64,000 bases of DNA, taken from Salsipaludibacter albus (GTDB lineage: Bacteria; Actinomycetota; Nitriliruptoria; Nitriliruptorales; Nitriliruptoraceae). A program made the translations under genes and the position numbers. Position 1 is the stretch's first letter; each line of letters starts with the position of its first letter. Positions 50,163 through 57,965 of the stretch are shown here, piece by piece. The notes under the pieces are model-generated. The model searched no databases. It worked only from the letters and a program-made list of their open reading frames with translations, and was not told the DNA's origin. The stretch spans positions 1 through 64,000 of the forward strand of contig NZ_JAHOPH010000010.1 of assembly GCF_019798055.1 (NCBI RefSeq). Direction: 5' to 3'.

Positions 50163-51229
50163 CGGACGGCCTCCGGTGCGGTGGCGTGGTCGGGGTCGGC
50201 CCGGCCGGTGCCGGTCGCGCCCTCCGGGTCGGCCGCGTCGTGGTCGGTGCCTCGGCCGGTCAGGGCCAGGAAGACGTCGTCGAGGTCGGGTCGGTGGACC
50301 GACAGGTGCTCGACGTCCAGCCGGTCCCGGTCGATCCGGTCCAGGAGTGCCCGCAGCGAGTCGGGGCTGCCGTCGCCGGGCACCTGGAGGGTCAGCGAGC
50401 GGTCGTCACGCCCGACCACGCGCCCGTCGTCGCGCCACGTGGCGGCCGCGGTGTCCAACTGGACCGTGGAGGGGAACTGCAGCCGCACGTGGCCGCCCGG
50501 GACACGTCGCTTGAGCTCGTCGACGGTGCCGTCGGCCACGATCGTCCCGCGGTCGAGGACGGCCACCCGATCGGCGAGTCGGTCGGCCTCCTCGAGGTAC
50601 TGGGTGGTGAGGAAGACGGTGGTGCCGTCATCGACGAGCTCGGTGACGGCCTCCCACATCGTGCGGCGGCTGCGGGGGTCCAGCCCGGTGGTCGGCTCGT
50701 CGAGGAAGATCACCTGCGGGTCGCCCACCAGGGTCATGGCGAGGTCGAGTCGGCGGCGCATGCCGCCGGAGTACGTCGTGGCGGGTCGGTCGGCCGCGTC
50801 CACGAGGTCGAAGCGTTCCAGCAGCTCGGACACGCGCCGGGACCCCTCGAGCCGGTCGAGGTGGTGCAGGTCGGCCATCAGGCGCAGGTTCTCGGCGCCC
50901 GTGAAGAGGTCGTCGATGGCCGAGAACTGGCCGGTGACGCCGATGGACCGGCGCACGAGGTCGGGTTCGGTGGCGACGTCGTGTCCGGCGACCCGGACCG
51001 TGCCGCCATGGGCGTCCACCAGGGTCGTCAGGATGTTGACGACCGTCGTCTTGCCGGCCCCGTTCGGGCCGAGCAGGGCGAACACCGTGCCGGGCGTGAC
51101 CGTGAGGTCCACCCCGTCCAGGACCAGCAGGTCGCCGTATGAGCGCCGCAGTCCGGTGACCTCGATCGCGGGCGCGACCCGGCCGGGTGTCGTCGTGGGG
51201 TCGGTGGTGGCAGCTCGGAGGTCACGCAT
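50159..51229 (-). CDS. ABC exporter ATPase (DrrA-like)
   Basis: A 356-residue ATP-binding subunit. Walker A GPNGAGKTT (about 53-61), Q-loop GVTGQFSAID, signature YSGGMRRRLDLA, Walker B VIFLDEPTTGLD, switch FLTTQYLEEAD: the DrrA pattern. The C-terminal DUF4162-type domain ends in SVHRPDLDDVFLALTGRG. ATG 51229 overlaps the end of the DUF4097 gene by 8 nt. It pairs with the permease downstream. Confidence 0.95.
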   Translation of the reverse strand: MRDLRAATTDPTTTPGRVAPAIEVTGLRRSYGDLLVLDGVDLTVTPGTVFALLGPNGAGKTTVVNILTTLVDAHGGTVRVAGHDVATEPDLVRRSIGVTGQFSAIDDLFTGAENLRLMADLHHLDRLEGSRRVSELLERFDLVDAADRPATTYSGGMRRRLDLAMTLVGDPQVIFLDEPTTGLDPRSRRTMWEAVTELVDDGTTVFLTTQYLEEADRLADRVAVLDRGTIVADGTVDELKRRVPGGHVRLQFPSTVQLDTAAATWRDDGRVVGRDDRSLTLQVPGDGSPDSLRALLDRIDRDRLDVEHLSVHRPDLDDVFLALTGRGTDHDAADPEGATGTGRADPDHATAPEAVR

Positions 51230-52103
51230 GGTCGACCGCCCGGGGACGACGCACGAGGACCTGGCCCAGGGTGGTGCGGGCGCGGACCTCGACCCGGGCG
51301 CCGTCCTCGGTCGGGGCGTCGGCCGCGGCCAGGTCATTGCGGACGGTCCCGGCCGTGGCGTCCAGGTCGAGCCATGCCGCGGTTCCCACGGGGATCCCGA
51401 CCTCGACGTCGCCCACGTGGGTCTCGAGCACGACGTTGCCAGAGGCGACCTCGTCGACGACCACGTCCCCGTTGGCCGACTTCGCCACGATGCTGCCCGT
51501 GGCGACACCGACCTCGATCGGTCCGTTGGCGGCCTTGACCCGCAGGTGGCCGTCGACGCGCCCGAGCCGGGTCGCGCCGTTGGAGTTGCGCACCACCGCG
51601 TCGCCCGTGACCGAGGCCAGCTCGACCCGTCCGGACGCCGTCGTGACGTCGGCTCCACCGGTGACCCGATCGACCATGATGCCACCGGCACCGCTCTTGC
51701 AGTCCAGGGCGTCCGTGGCCTCGAGCCGGATCGACCCGAGCCCGGTCCGGATGCGGCAGTTGCCGAGCCGCCCGGTCGCGTCGACGTCGCCGGACCCCGC
51801 GCTCAGCTCGAGCGCGGAGCCCTCCGGCAGGTCGATCGTGACGTCGATCGACCCGCCCCAGCCTCGCCGGACCCACGAGCGGACCAGCGGCAGGCCCTGG
51901 CGGTCGGGGCCACGCACGACCAGTTGGTCGCCGTCGAGCTCGACCGTGGTCCGTGCGGCCGCGTCGACGTCGTCGGGCTCGGACGGGTCGCTGGGACGGA
52001 CCTCCACCGTCGTCGTGGTGGACTGCCCGGCATGCAGGTGCAGGGCGCCCAGGCCGAGGTCGATGCGGGCCCGGACCGGCCCCGTGGTGTCGAAGGTGGT
52101 CAT
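51222..52103 (-). CDS. DUF4097-family beta-helix protein
   Basis: A 293-residue protein of the DUF4097/DUF4098 putative-adhesin family. After an N-terminal beta domain, short repeats predict a right-handed beta-helix: ELSAGSGDVDATG, IRTGLGSIRLEA, CKSGAGGIMVDRVTGGADVTTASGRVELASVTGDAVVRNSNGATRLGRV, VKAANGPIEVGVATGSIVAKSANGDVVVD. No signal peptide is present. Such proteins often accompany ABC exporters and small regulators in actinobacteria; the role is unknown. ATG 52103 has AGGAG 8 nt upstream. An alternative ATG at 52130 overlaps the stop of the upstream gene as ATGA. Confidence 0.9.
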   Translation of the reverse strand: MTTFDTTGPVRARIDLGLGALHLHAGQSTTTTVEVRPSDPSEPDDVDAAARTTVELDGDQLVVRGPDRQGLPLVRSWVRRGWGGSIDVTIDLPEGSALELSAGSGDVDATGRLGNCRIRTGLGSIRLEATDALDCKSGAGGIMVDRVTGGADVTTASGRVELASVTGDAVVRNSNGATRLGRVDGHLRVKAANGPIEVGVATGSIVAKSANGDVVVDEVASGNVVLETHVGDVEVGIPVGTAAWLDLDATAGTVRNDLAAADAPTEDGARVEVRARTTLGQVLVRRPRAVDHA

Positions 52104-52126
52104 GAGGACGTGCTCCTGTGTGGTGG

Positions 52127-52630
52127 TCATCGGGCCCATCCCGTCCACGACTGGCCGACCCGGCCGCCGCGAGGTCGCGGGCCGGAGTCGACGTCGTCGG
52201 GCGAGAGCGCGGCCGCGACCAGGCGGACGAGCCAGGCGTTGATCGAGACGTGCTCGGCGTTGGCCGCCTGCTCGATGCCGGTCTTGAGGTGCTCGGGCAG
52301 ACGCAGGTTGATGCGCGCGGTGCCCTCGCCCTCCTCGGGCTCGGGTGGCGGCGGGAGGCTGCTGCGCGGAGCGGCCGGTTCGTCGGCCGGTGGCAGGGTC
52401 ACCACCAGTTCGGCGTCGCCGCCACGCAGGCGGACGTCCACGGAGCCGGGCGCGAGTTCGCGAGTGATCTCGTCGGCGGCCGTGGACAGCGCCTCGAGAA
52501 GGGTCAGTCGCAGGGGGGACTCAAGGGCGGCGACCAACCGGTCGATGGCCGGTTGGTCGTCTGCCCCGGCGCCGTCGGCGAGCACGGCGAGCTGGTGTCG
52601 GAGGTGGTCGACATGCGGGGTGAGGTCCAT
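52127..52630 (-). CDS. Ribbon-helix-helix (HicB/CopG-like) DNA-binding protein
   Basis: A 167-residue protein. The C-terminal part has a ribbon-helix-helix motif (ARINLRLPEHLKTGIEQAANAEHVSINAWLVRLVAAAL, about 105-142). The N-terminal 100 residues are helical then beta and may sense a ligand or partner. It is annotated in many actinobacteria as HicB-like antitoxin, but no toxin gene is adjacent. It lies first in an operon with DUF4097 and a DrrAB-like exporter, so a transcriptional regulator of that operon is more likely. The promoter carries a 13-bp inverted repeat and the mRNA looks leaderless. Confidence 0.88.
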   Translation of the reverse strand: MDLTPHVDHLRHQLAVLADGAGADDQPAIDRLVAALESPLRLTLLEALSTAADEITRELAPGSVDVRLRGGDAELVVTLPPADEPAAPRSSLPPPPEPEEGEGTARINLRLPEHLKTGIEQAANAEHVSINAWLVRLVAAALSPDDVDSGPRPRGGRVGQSWTGWAR

Positions 52631-52637
52631 GCGGCAC

Positions 52638-52679
52638 AGTATGGCATCACTTTGGCACCATTGCAAGTGCCACAGTGAT
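52638..52679 (-). promoter_or_regulatory. Leaderless promoter and operator of the RHH-DUF4097-exporter operon
   Basis: On the minus strand, -35 TTGCAA (52661-52666), 17-bp spacer, -10 CATACT (52638-52643), then 7 nt to the A of ATG 52630: transcription should start at or next to the start codon, with no SD. An inverted repeat (arms 52646-52658 and 52667-52679, one mismatch, ATCACT..GGCAC type) covers the spacer and -35 box, where a bound repressor would block RNA polymerase. Confidence 0.65.
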
Positions 52680-52810
52680 CCCAGCGGACGAGGGCCCTGC
52701 CGGCGTCGGCCTGCAGGCGTCCAGGATCGCGGGACTCGGGCGAGCACAGGATGGAGGTCAGGAGGCCCGGGCTCGCCACCGACAGGCACCGCGAGGGCCG
52801 CTGGGAGGAG

Positions 52811-52848
52811 ATCCACTGCCGGAGCCCCCCAGGTCTCCGGCAGTGGAT
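52811..52848. other. Perfect 14-bp hairpin in a 445-bp divergent region
   Basis: The stretch 52631-53075 between two divergent genes has no credible protein gene. At 52811-52848 it holds a perfect inverted repeat (ATCCACTGCCGGAG and complement) around a 10-nt C-rich loop. A terminator between divergent genes is unexpected, so this might end a small RNA or be a stray palindromic element. The upstream open frame 52675-53043 lacks coding character. Confidence 0.5.
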
Positions 52849-53039
52849 GCCCCGCGCCTCCCGTTCGTGCGTCGGCCACCGTGCCGGTCGTCCCGCCTGG
52901 CACGCGTCGAGGCGGGTCCACCACGTGCGCAGGTCCAGGGCGGCGTCCTCCGACCGTACACCCCTGTGTCAGTAGCCGTTGACACGAGCGCGCACGCGAG
53001 GTCGCTCGCCGTGGTCGTGGCCCTCGCCTGCCCGCGGTC

Positions 53040-53088
53040 TTGACGGCGACTGAACGCATGTTTAGGATGCTGAACATGAGTTCAGCAT
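53040..53088 (+). promoter_or_regulatory. Consensus promoter with operator centred on the TetR start codon
   Basis: -35 TTGACG (53040-53045), 17-bp spacer, -10 TAGGAT (53063-53068), then 7 nt to the A of ATG 53076: the mRNA should be leaderless. A perfect palindrome, arms ATGCTGAAC (53067-53075) and GTTCAGCAT (53080-53088) with 4-nt centre ATGA, begins inside the -10 box and has the start codon at its middle. TetR binding here would block its own transcription start. Confidence 0.75.
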
Positions 53089-53837
53089 CTGCCTCTGCGA
53101 CACGGTCCGACCGGTCCGACCCGGGCGCCGGGGATCCGGCCGGTCCCGCCTCGACGGGCACGGACGAGGACCGGACCGCCCGCGCCCGGATCCGCGATGC
53201 CGCGCTGCACCTGTTCGGGGAACGGGGGGTCAAGGCCACGACGGTCCGTGCCATCGCCCGGGACGCCGGGGTGTCGCCGGCCCTGGTCGTGCACCACTTC
53301 GGCTCCAAGCAGGGGCTGCGCGACGCGGTCGACGAGTACGTCCTGGCCGAGATCCGGGCGGGCAAGTACGCCGCCATGACCGAGGGGATGGCGCCGACCG
53401 ACACCGCCTACGAGGACCTGGCCCGCGACAAGGCGTCGGAGATGGCCTACCTCGTCCGGGCACTGACCGACGACAGCGAGGTCGGTCGCCAGCTCTACCA
53501 GCGCCTGTTCGACGACGCGGTCGACTACCTCGCCGCCGGGATGGAGGCCGGCGTGCTGCACCCGAGCGACGACCCGGAGGCGCATGCCGCGGTCCTGCTC
53601 AATGCCGGCCTCGCCCAGATGCTGCTCCAGCCCCACACGCAGCGTGCCCTGGGCGCCGACGACCACGTCGACATGCTGATGCGGATCGCGCCGGTGATGC
53701 TCGACCTCTACACCGACGGCCTGTTCACCGACGACCGGTTCCGGGTCGCGTGGCGGACCGAGGCCGACCACGCGGCCCGCACGACGGATCCGGACCCGCC
53801 GCAGACGCCAGCCCCCCACTCCCCACGCGTCGAGTGA
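53076..53837 (+). CDS. TetR-family regulator
   Basis: A 253-residue regulator. After a Ser/Ala/Asp-rich N-terminal tail of about 35 residues, the HTH lies at about 38-85 (RIRDAALHLFGERGVKATTVRAIARDAGVSPALVVHHFGSKQGLRDAV). The ligand domain extends to about 225, with a Pro-rich tail. ATG 53076 is preferred over an in-frame TTG at 53040 because that TTG belongs to a near-consensus -35 box. It probably controls itself and the ABC exporter downstream. The last codons and stop lie inside palindromic element C. Confidence 0.94.
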   Translation: MSSASASATRSDRSDPGAGDPAGPASTGTDEDRTARARIRDAALHLFGERGVKATTVRAIARDAGVSPALVVHHFGSKQGLRDAVDEYVLAEIRAGKYAAMTEGMAPTDTAYEDLARDKASEMAYLVRALTDDSEVGRQLYQRLFDDAVDYLAAGMEAGVLHPSDDPEAHAAVLLNAGLAQMLLQPHTQRALGADDHVDMLMRIAPVMLDLYTDGLFTDDRFRVAWRTEADHAARTTDPDPPQTPAPHSPRVE

Positions 53838-53878
53838 GCCGATCCCTCCAGCGGGCTGGAACGGGGCGCACACTCGAC
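53829..53878. repeat. 50-bp palindromic element, copy C (divergent core)
   Basis: Arms GTCGAGTG (53829-53836) and its complement (53871-53878) give exactly the same overall length as copies A and B. The core differs and has its own TCCAG/CTGGA stem. The TetR stop codon is in the left arm, and the exporter ATPase starts 20 nt past the right arm. Confidence 0.75.
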
Positions 53879-53898
53879 CCGACGTGACAGGCACCGTC

Positions 53899-54837
53899 AT
53901 GACCAGCACGACCCACCCGGCGATCCACACGACCGGGCTGACCAAGCACTACGACGACGTCCCGGCCCTGGTCGACCTCGACCTCGAGGTCCGCCGCGGC
54001 GAGGTGTTCGGCTTCCTGGGCCCCAACGGGGCGGGCAAGACCACCACGATCCGCACCCTCCTCGACCTGATCCGACCGACCGCCGGCTCGGCGTCGATCC
54101 TCGGCCTGGACACCCGTGCCGACGCGGTCGAGATCCGCCGCCACATCGGCTACCTGCCGTCGGACCTGGCGATGTATCCCAACCTGACCGGCAAGGACCT
54201 GCTGACCTACTTCGCGAACCTGCGCGGTGGGGTCGACTGGGGCCACGTCGACGCCCTGGCCACGCGTCTCAAGGCCGACCTGGGCAAGAAGGTCGGCGAC
54301 CTGTCCAGCGGGAACCGCCAGAAGGTCGGGATCATCCAGGCCTTCATGAGCCGGCCCGACCTGGTCCTCATGGACGAGCCCAGCACCGGCCTGGACCCGC
54401 TGGTCCAGCAGGAGTTCCAGACCATGATGCGGGAGGTCGCCGACGACGGGCGGTCGGTGTTCCTGTCCAGCCACACGCTGTCGGAGGTCCAGCGGGTCGC
54501 CGACCGGGTCGGGATCATCCGCCAGGGCCGCCTGGTCGACGTCGAGGGTGTCCACGACCTGCGCTCCAAGGCGATCCGTCGGGTCGAGTTGGTCTTCGAC
54601 GCCCCGGTGACGGCCGAGGAGTTCGCCGGCGTCGCCGGCGTTCGCGACACCCAGGTGCGCGACAACGCGATCATGCTGTCCTTCGACGGGCACATGGAGG
54701 AGTTGCTCGCCGTGGCGACCGGGCGCCACCACCTCGTGGACATCAACAGCGAGGAGGCCGACCTCGAGGAGATCTTCCTGGCCTACTACCGCGAGGACGC
54801 CGTCGATGGGGAGTCCCGCGAGGAGGCGATGGCCTGA
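53899..54837 (+). CDS. ABC exporter ATPase
   Basis: A 312-residue ATPase. Walker A GPNGAGKTT, Q-loop-like YLPSDLAMYPNLTGKDLL, signature LSSGNRQKVGIIQAF (degenerate LSGGQ), Walker B LVLMDEPSTGLDP, switch FLSSHTLSEVQ; C-terminal domain ends with SEEADLEEIFLAYYRED. ATG 53899 is chosen over an in-frame GTG 15 nt upstream. The stop overlaps the permease ATG by 1 nt (TGATG). Together with the preceding TetR gene it forms a regulator-exporter unit; substrate unknown. Confidence 0.94.
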   Translation: MTSTTHPAIHTTGLTKHYDDVPALVDLDLEVRRGEVFGFLGPNGAGKTTTIRTLLDLIRPTAGSASILGLDTRADAVEIRRHIGYLPSDLAMYPNLTGKDLLTYFANLRGGVDWGHVDALATRLKADLGKKVGDLSSGNRQKVGIIQAFMSRPDLVLMDEPSTGLDPLVQQEFQTMMREVADDGRSVFLSSHTLSEVQRVADRVGIIRQGRLVDVEGVHDLRSKAIRRVELVFDAPVTAEEFAGVAGVRDTQVRDNAIMLSFDGHMEELLAVATGRHHLVDINSEEADLEEIFLAYYREDAVDGESREEAMA

Positions 54838-56492
54838 TGCTCCTGTCGTCGATCTTCGCCAAGTCCGTCCGCGACCGCTGGACCGGCGAGCTGGTCGCCG
54901 GGATCGCCATGGCAGTGCTGCTGTGGATGACCATGGCCATCTACGCCGACTTCGACGTGTCCTTCTACTACGACCTGCCCGAGGCCGCCCAGCAGCTGGC
55001 CGGGATCGACCCGGCCGTCGGGGGACTGGCCGGGCTCGCCTACGGGTCGATCTACAACCTGCTCGGGGCACTGACCCTGGCCGGGATCGCGATCTCGATC
55101 GGGGCGAGCGGCGTCGCCGGCGAGGAGCGTGACGGGACGATCAGCCTGCTGTTGGGCAACCCGCGCAGCCGCAGCCGGCTCCTGGGGGCCAAGACGACGG
55201 CCATGGTCGTCCTGAGCGTGTTCGGCCTGGTGCTGCTGTGGATCGGTGGCCTCGCGTCGCCCGCCGTCCTGGACCAGGACGTCAGCGGGGTGAACCTGGT
55301 GGCCCTGCTCGTGCACCTGGGGGCCAACGCCGTCCTGTGGGGCCTGCTGGCCACCGCCATCGGGGCCTGGACGGGCAACCGCACGGCCGCGTCCGGCGCC
55401 GCGGCTGGCCTGATGGTCGGTTCCTACCTGGCCGCGTCGATCGTGCCGCTGTTCCCCGACGTCGCCGACTGGGCCGCCGTGTCCCCGTGGTACTGGTTCT
55501 CGGGTGCCAACCCCGCGGCCAACGGCATCGACGCTGGCTACCTCGCGCTCCAGTTGGGGACGGCCGCGTTGCTGGCGGCAGTTGCCTTCGTCGGCGTCAA
55601 CCGACGAGACCTGCGGGAGCGACGGGGGCGCACGACCCTGGTCGACCGCTTGCGCAGCCACCCGATGACCCAGCGCTACGCCGACCGCGTCGCGGGGTCG
55701 GCCCGGGTGTCGTCCCTGGTCGCCAAGGCGTCGTCGGACCACCAGGCGCTGCTGGTCGTGGTCGGTGGCATCGTGGCGATGCTCGGCCTGTACTACGGAC
55801 CGATGTACAACCTCATCCCGGAGGCCTTCGCCGACGCGATGAACCAGTTCCCCGATGCCCTGATGTCGATGATCGGCCAGGCAGACATCTCCACGGGTGC
55901 GGGTTGGCTGCAGGCCGAGTTGTTCTCGCTGGTCGTGCCGATCGGGTTCATCACGGTCCTGGTCAGCGTGGGCGCCAAGTCGCTGGCCGGCGAGGAGGCG
56001 GACCGCACGATGGGGTTGCTGCTCGCCAACCCGGTGTCGCGCTCCCGGGTGCTGTTCGCCAAGGCAGCCGTGCTCGTGCTGTACGCGGTCGCGCTGGTGG
56101 TCATCGCGTCGATCGGCGCACTTGCCGGGGCGCTGCTCGGGGGGCTGGACGTGTCGCTGCCGAACGTCGTCGTCACCATGTCCCTCGGCGGCCTGCTGGG
56201 GCTGGTCATGGGTGCCGTGGCGTTCCTGGTCGGCGCCGCGACGGGCCGGGTCCGGTGGGCGACGTCCACGGCCACCGGCGTGGCCCTGCTGGCCTACTTC
56301 GCCTGGTCGTTCCTGCCCCTGTCGCAGGACCTGGCGGGGTGGGCCGACTGGTCCCCGTTCGACTGGTACCTGGGCAGCGACCCGCTGCTGACCGGGGTCG
56401 ACTGGACCGACGTCGGGCTGTTCGTCGTGACGATCACGATCCTGGTCGTGCTCGCCGTGCCCATGTTCGCCCGACGCGACCTTCGTGGTTGA
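54837..56492 (+). CDS. ABC exporter permease with two homologous halves
   Basis: A 551-residue ABC-2-type permease with about 12 helices. It contains two copies of the same cytoplasmic motif, GEERDGTISLLLGNPRSRSRLLGAK (about 98-122) and GEEADRTMGLLLANPVSRSRVLFAK (about 384-408), each after a helix and before another, so the protein is an internal duplication equivalent to a permease dimer in one chain. FDVSFYYDLPEAAQQLAG and YNLIPEAFADAMNQFPDALMSM are corresponding extracytoplasmic segments. Coupled to the ATPase gene; the AraC gene begins 3 nt after its stop. Confidence 0.94.
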   Translation: MLLSSIFAKSVRDRWTGELVAGIAMAVLLWMTMAIYADFDVSFYYDLPEAAQQLAGIDPAVGGLAGLAYGSIYNLLGALTLAGIAISIGASGVAGEERDGTISLLLGNPRSRSRLLGAKTTAMVVLSVFGLVLLWIGGLASPAVLDQDVSGVNLVALLVHLGANAVLWGLLATAIGAWTGNRTAASGAAAGLMVGSYLAASIVPLFPDVADWAAVSPWYWFSGANPAANGIDAGYLALQLGTAALLAAVAFVGVNRRDLRERRGRTTLVDRLRSHPMTQRYADRVAGSARVSSLVAKASSDHQALLVVVGGIVAMLGLYYGPMYNLIPEAFADAMNQFPDALMSMIGQADISTGAGWLQAELFSLVVPIGFITVLVSVGAKSLAGEEADRTMGLLLANPVSRSRVLFAKAAVLVLYAVALVVIASIGALAGALLGGLDVSLPNVVVTMSLGGLLGLVMGAVAFLVGAATGRVRWATSTATGVALLAYFAWSFLPLSQDLAGWADWSPFDWYLGSDPLLTGVDWTDVGLFVVTITILVVLAVPMFARRDLRG

Positions 56493-56495
56493 GGG

Positions 56496-57320
56496 ATGGA
56501 GGTCGAGCAGTTGGACGAGGATGCCCGGGGCATCGTGGCGCCGGACCGGGCGACCCGGGAGTGGTCCCTGGTCCGCTTCGCCCCGTCACCACGGGCCGCG
56601 CGCGTGCTGGATCGCACCTGGGTGGCCGCCTGGTCGCTGCCTCCCGGTTTCGTGCACGAGCAGCGGGTCCTGACCCACCCGGTCGCCAACCTGGTGATCG
56701 AGGACGCAGCGGCGACGCTCGGCGGCGTGGCCACGCGGACGTTCGCGCGTCGACTGGAGGGGACCGGCTGGGCCCTGGGCGCGATGTTCCGGCCCGCTGG
56801 CCTGCGCGTGCTGGTGGACCTGCCGGCCGACGAGCTCACCGACCGCAGTGGCCCCGCCCGGGCCCTCCTCGGCGGGACCGTCGACGACCTCGCGGACGCC
56901 GTGGCCCGTGCCGCGGATCCCGACCAGGCCCACCGCCTGGTCGACGACTGGATCGCCGCGCGCGTGCCGGACGAGCACCATCCGTGCGAGGACACGTCCC
57001 GGCTGGTCGAGCGGGCGGCGGCGGACCCCGACCTCGTGCGGGTCGACGACCTCGCCGAGCGCGCCGGGGTGAGCGTCCGGACCCTGCAACGTCGCTTCCG
57101 GGACCACGTCGGGGTCCCACCGAAATGGGTCCTGCGGCGCTACCGGCTGTACGAGGCCGGCGAGCGGGCCAGGGGCGGCACCGACGTCGACTGGTCGGCG
57201 GTCGCGCACGACCTGGGCTACAGCGACCAGGCGCACCTCGTGCGTGACTTCCACGAGGCGTTCGGGATGCCCCCGGCCGCCTACGCCAGCCACAACCGGC
57301 CAGACGAATCACCCGACTGA
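56496..57320 (+). CDS. AraC-family transcriptional regulator
   Basis: A 274-residue regulator. The N-terminal DUF6597-like sensory domain (WSLPPGFVHEQRVLTHPVANLVIED, RLEGTGWALGAMFRPAGLRVLV) is followed by a C-terminal AraC HTH (VRVDDLAERAGVSVRTLQRRFRDHVGVPPKWVLRRYRLYEAGERA and DWSAVAHDLGYSDQAHLVRDFHEAFGMPPAAYA). The start lies 3 nt after the permease stop, so it is cotranscribed with the exporter and could regulate it or respond to its substrate. Confidence 0.94.
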   Translation: MEVEQLDEDARGIVAPDRATREWSLVRFAPSPRAARVLDRTWVAAWSLPPGFVHEQRVLTHPVANLVIEDAAATLGGVATRTFARRLEGTGWALGAMFRPAGLRVLVDLPADELTDRSGPARALLGGTVDDLADAVARAADPDQAHRLVDDWIAARVPDEHHPCEDTSRLVERAAADPDLVRVDDLAERAGVSVRTLQRRFRDHVGVPPKWVLRRYRLYEAGERARGGTDVDWSAVAHDLGYSDQAHLVRDFHEAFGMPPAAYASHNRPDESPD

Positions 57321-57430
57321 CCTCGGACGACGTCGACCGCAAGGCGTGGCGTGTTCCTTCAAGGCCGCGCCCAGGTCGTCCGCCACCGTGGCTGCCGCCA
57401 CGTTCGCTCCGACCAACGGGAGACCGCACG

Positions 57431-57784
57431 ATGACCCACCCCACCCTGTCCGCCATCTGCATCGACTGCCAGGACGCCTCGTCGACGGCCGCCTTCTGGG
57501 CCGCCCTGCTGGACGGCGAGGTGACCCACGACGCCGACGGGGTCGCGGCGGTCGAGGCCCCCGGAGCCACGCTGTACTTCGACGAGGTGGAGGGGTTCAC
57601 GTCGCCGGGGTGGCCGGCCGACACCAAGCAGTTCCACCTCGACCTGCAGGGTCCCGACCCGTCGTCGTTCGCCGACCGCGTCGTCGAGCTCGGCGGGAGC
57701 GTCCCGGACTTCCAGCCCGGCGAGGAACGCTGGACGGTCTACCTCGACCCGGCCGGGCACCCGTTCTGCATCTCCGCCGGCTGA
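57431..57784 (+). CDS. VOC-family (glyoxalase-like) protein
   Basis: A 117-residue single VOC domain of the actinobacterial glyoxalase_6 subtype. ICIDCQDASSTAAFWAALLDGEVT at the start, FDEVEG, KQFHLDLQ, and PGEERWTVYLDPAGHPFCISAG at the end. Possible metal ligands are the His in FHLDL and the Asp/His residues in the C-terminal half. Function (isomerase, resistance or binding protein) not deducible. It may be cotranscribed with the AraC gene (110-nt gap). Confidence 0.9.
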   Translation: MTHPTLSAICIDCQDASSTAAFWAALLDGEVTHDADGVAAVEAPGATLYFDEVEGFTSPGWPADTKQFHLDLQGPDPSSFADRVVELGGSVPDFQPGEERWTVYLDPAGHPFCISAG

Positions 57785-57842
57785 CCGGCCCGGGCCGAAC
57801 CTCGCACGGGTCGGACCACGCCCAGGTCGGACGTTGGCCGAT

Positions 57843-57909
57843 GTTGACCCAGCCTTCACCCGCGCGTGTGGTCACCGTCACCGGCCCGTGTGGGGGGCCT
57901 CCGTAGCGT
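57843..57909 (+). promoter_or_regulatory. PHO-box-like direct repeats and -10 box upstream of phoX
   Basis: Four 11-bp-phased units start at 57843, 57854, 57865 and 57876. GTTGACC, CTTCACC and CGTCACC (units 1, 2 and 4) resemble the Streptomyces PhoP unit GTTCACC; unit 3 is poor. TAGCGT (57904-57909) lies 21 nt after the last unit, so the repeats cover the -35 region, as in PhoP-activated promoters. Combined with the phosphatase gene downstream, phosphate-starvation control is likely. Confidence 0.6.
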
Positions 57910-57965
57910 GCGGAGCGCACCCGGACAGACCCGTCCGGACGTCCGCTCCCACAGGAGATCCCCCC

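Noticed and set aside
52127-52630. HicBA toxin-antitoxin module
   Set aside because: The RHH protein is HicB-like at its C-terminus only, and no HicA-type toxin or other small partner is encoded next to it.
52675-53043. 122-codon plus-strand ORF in the TetR/RHH gap
   Set aside because: Overlaps the tetR promoter and a perfect hairpin, Arg/Pro-rich, no SD and no recognisable family.
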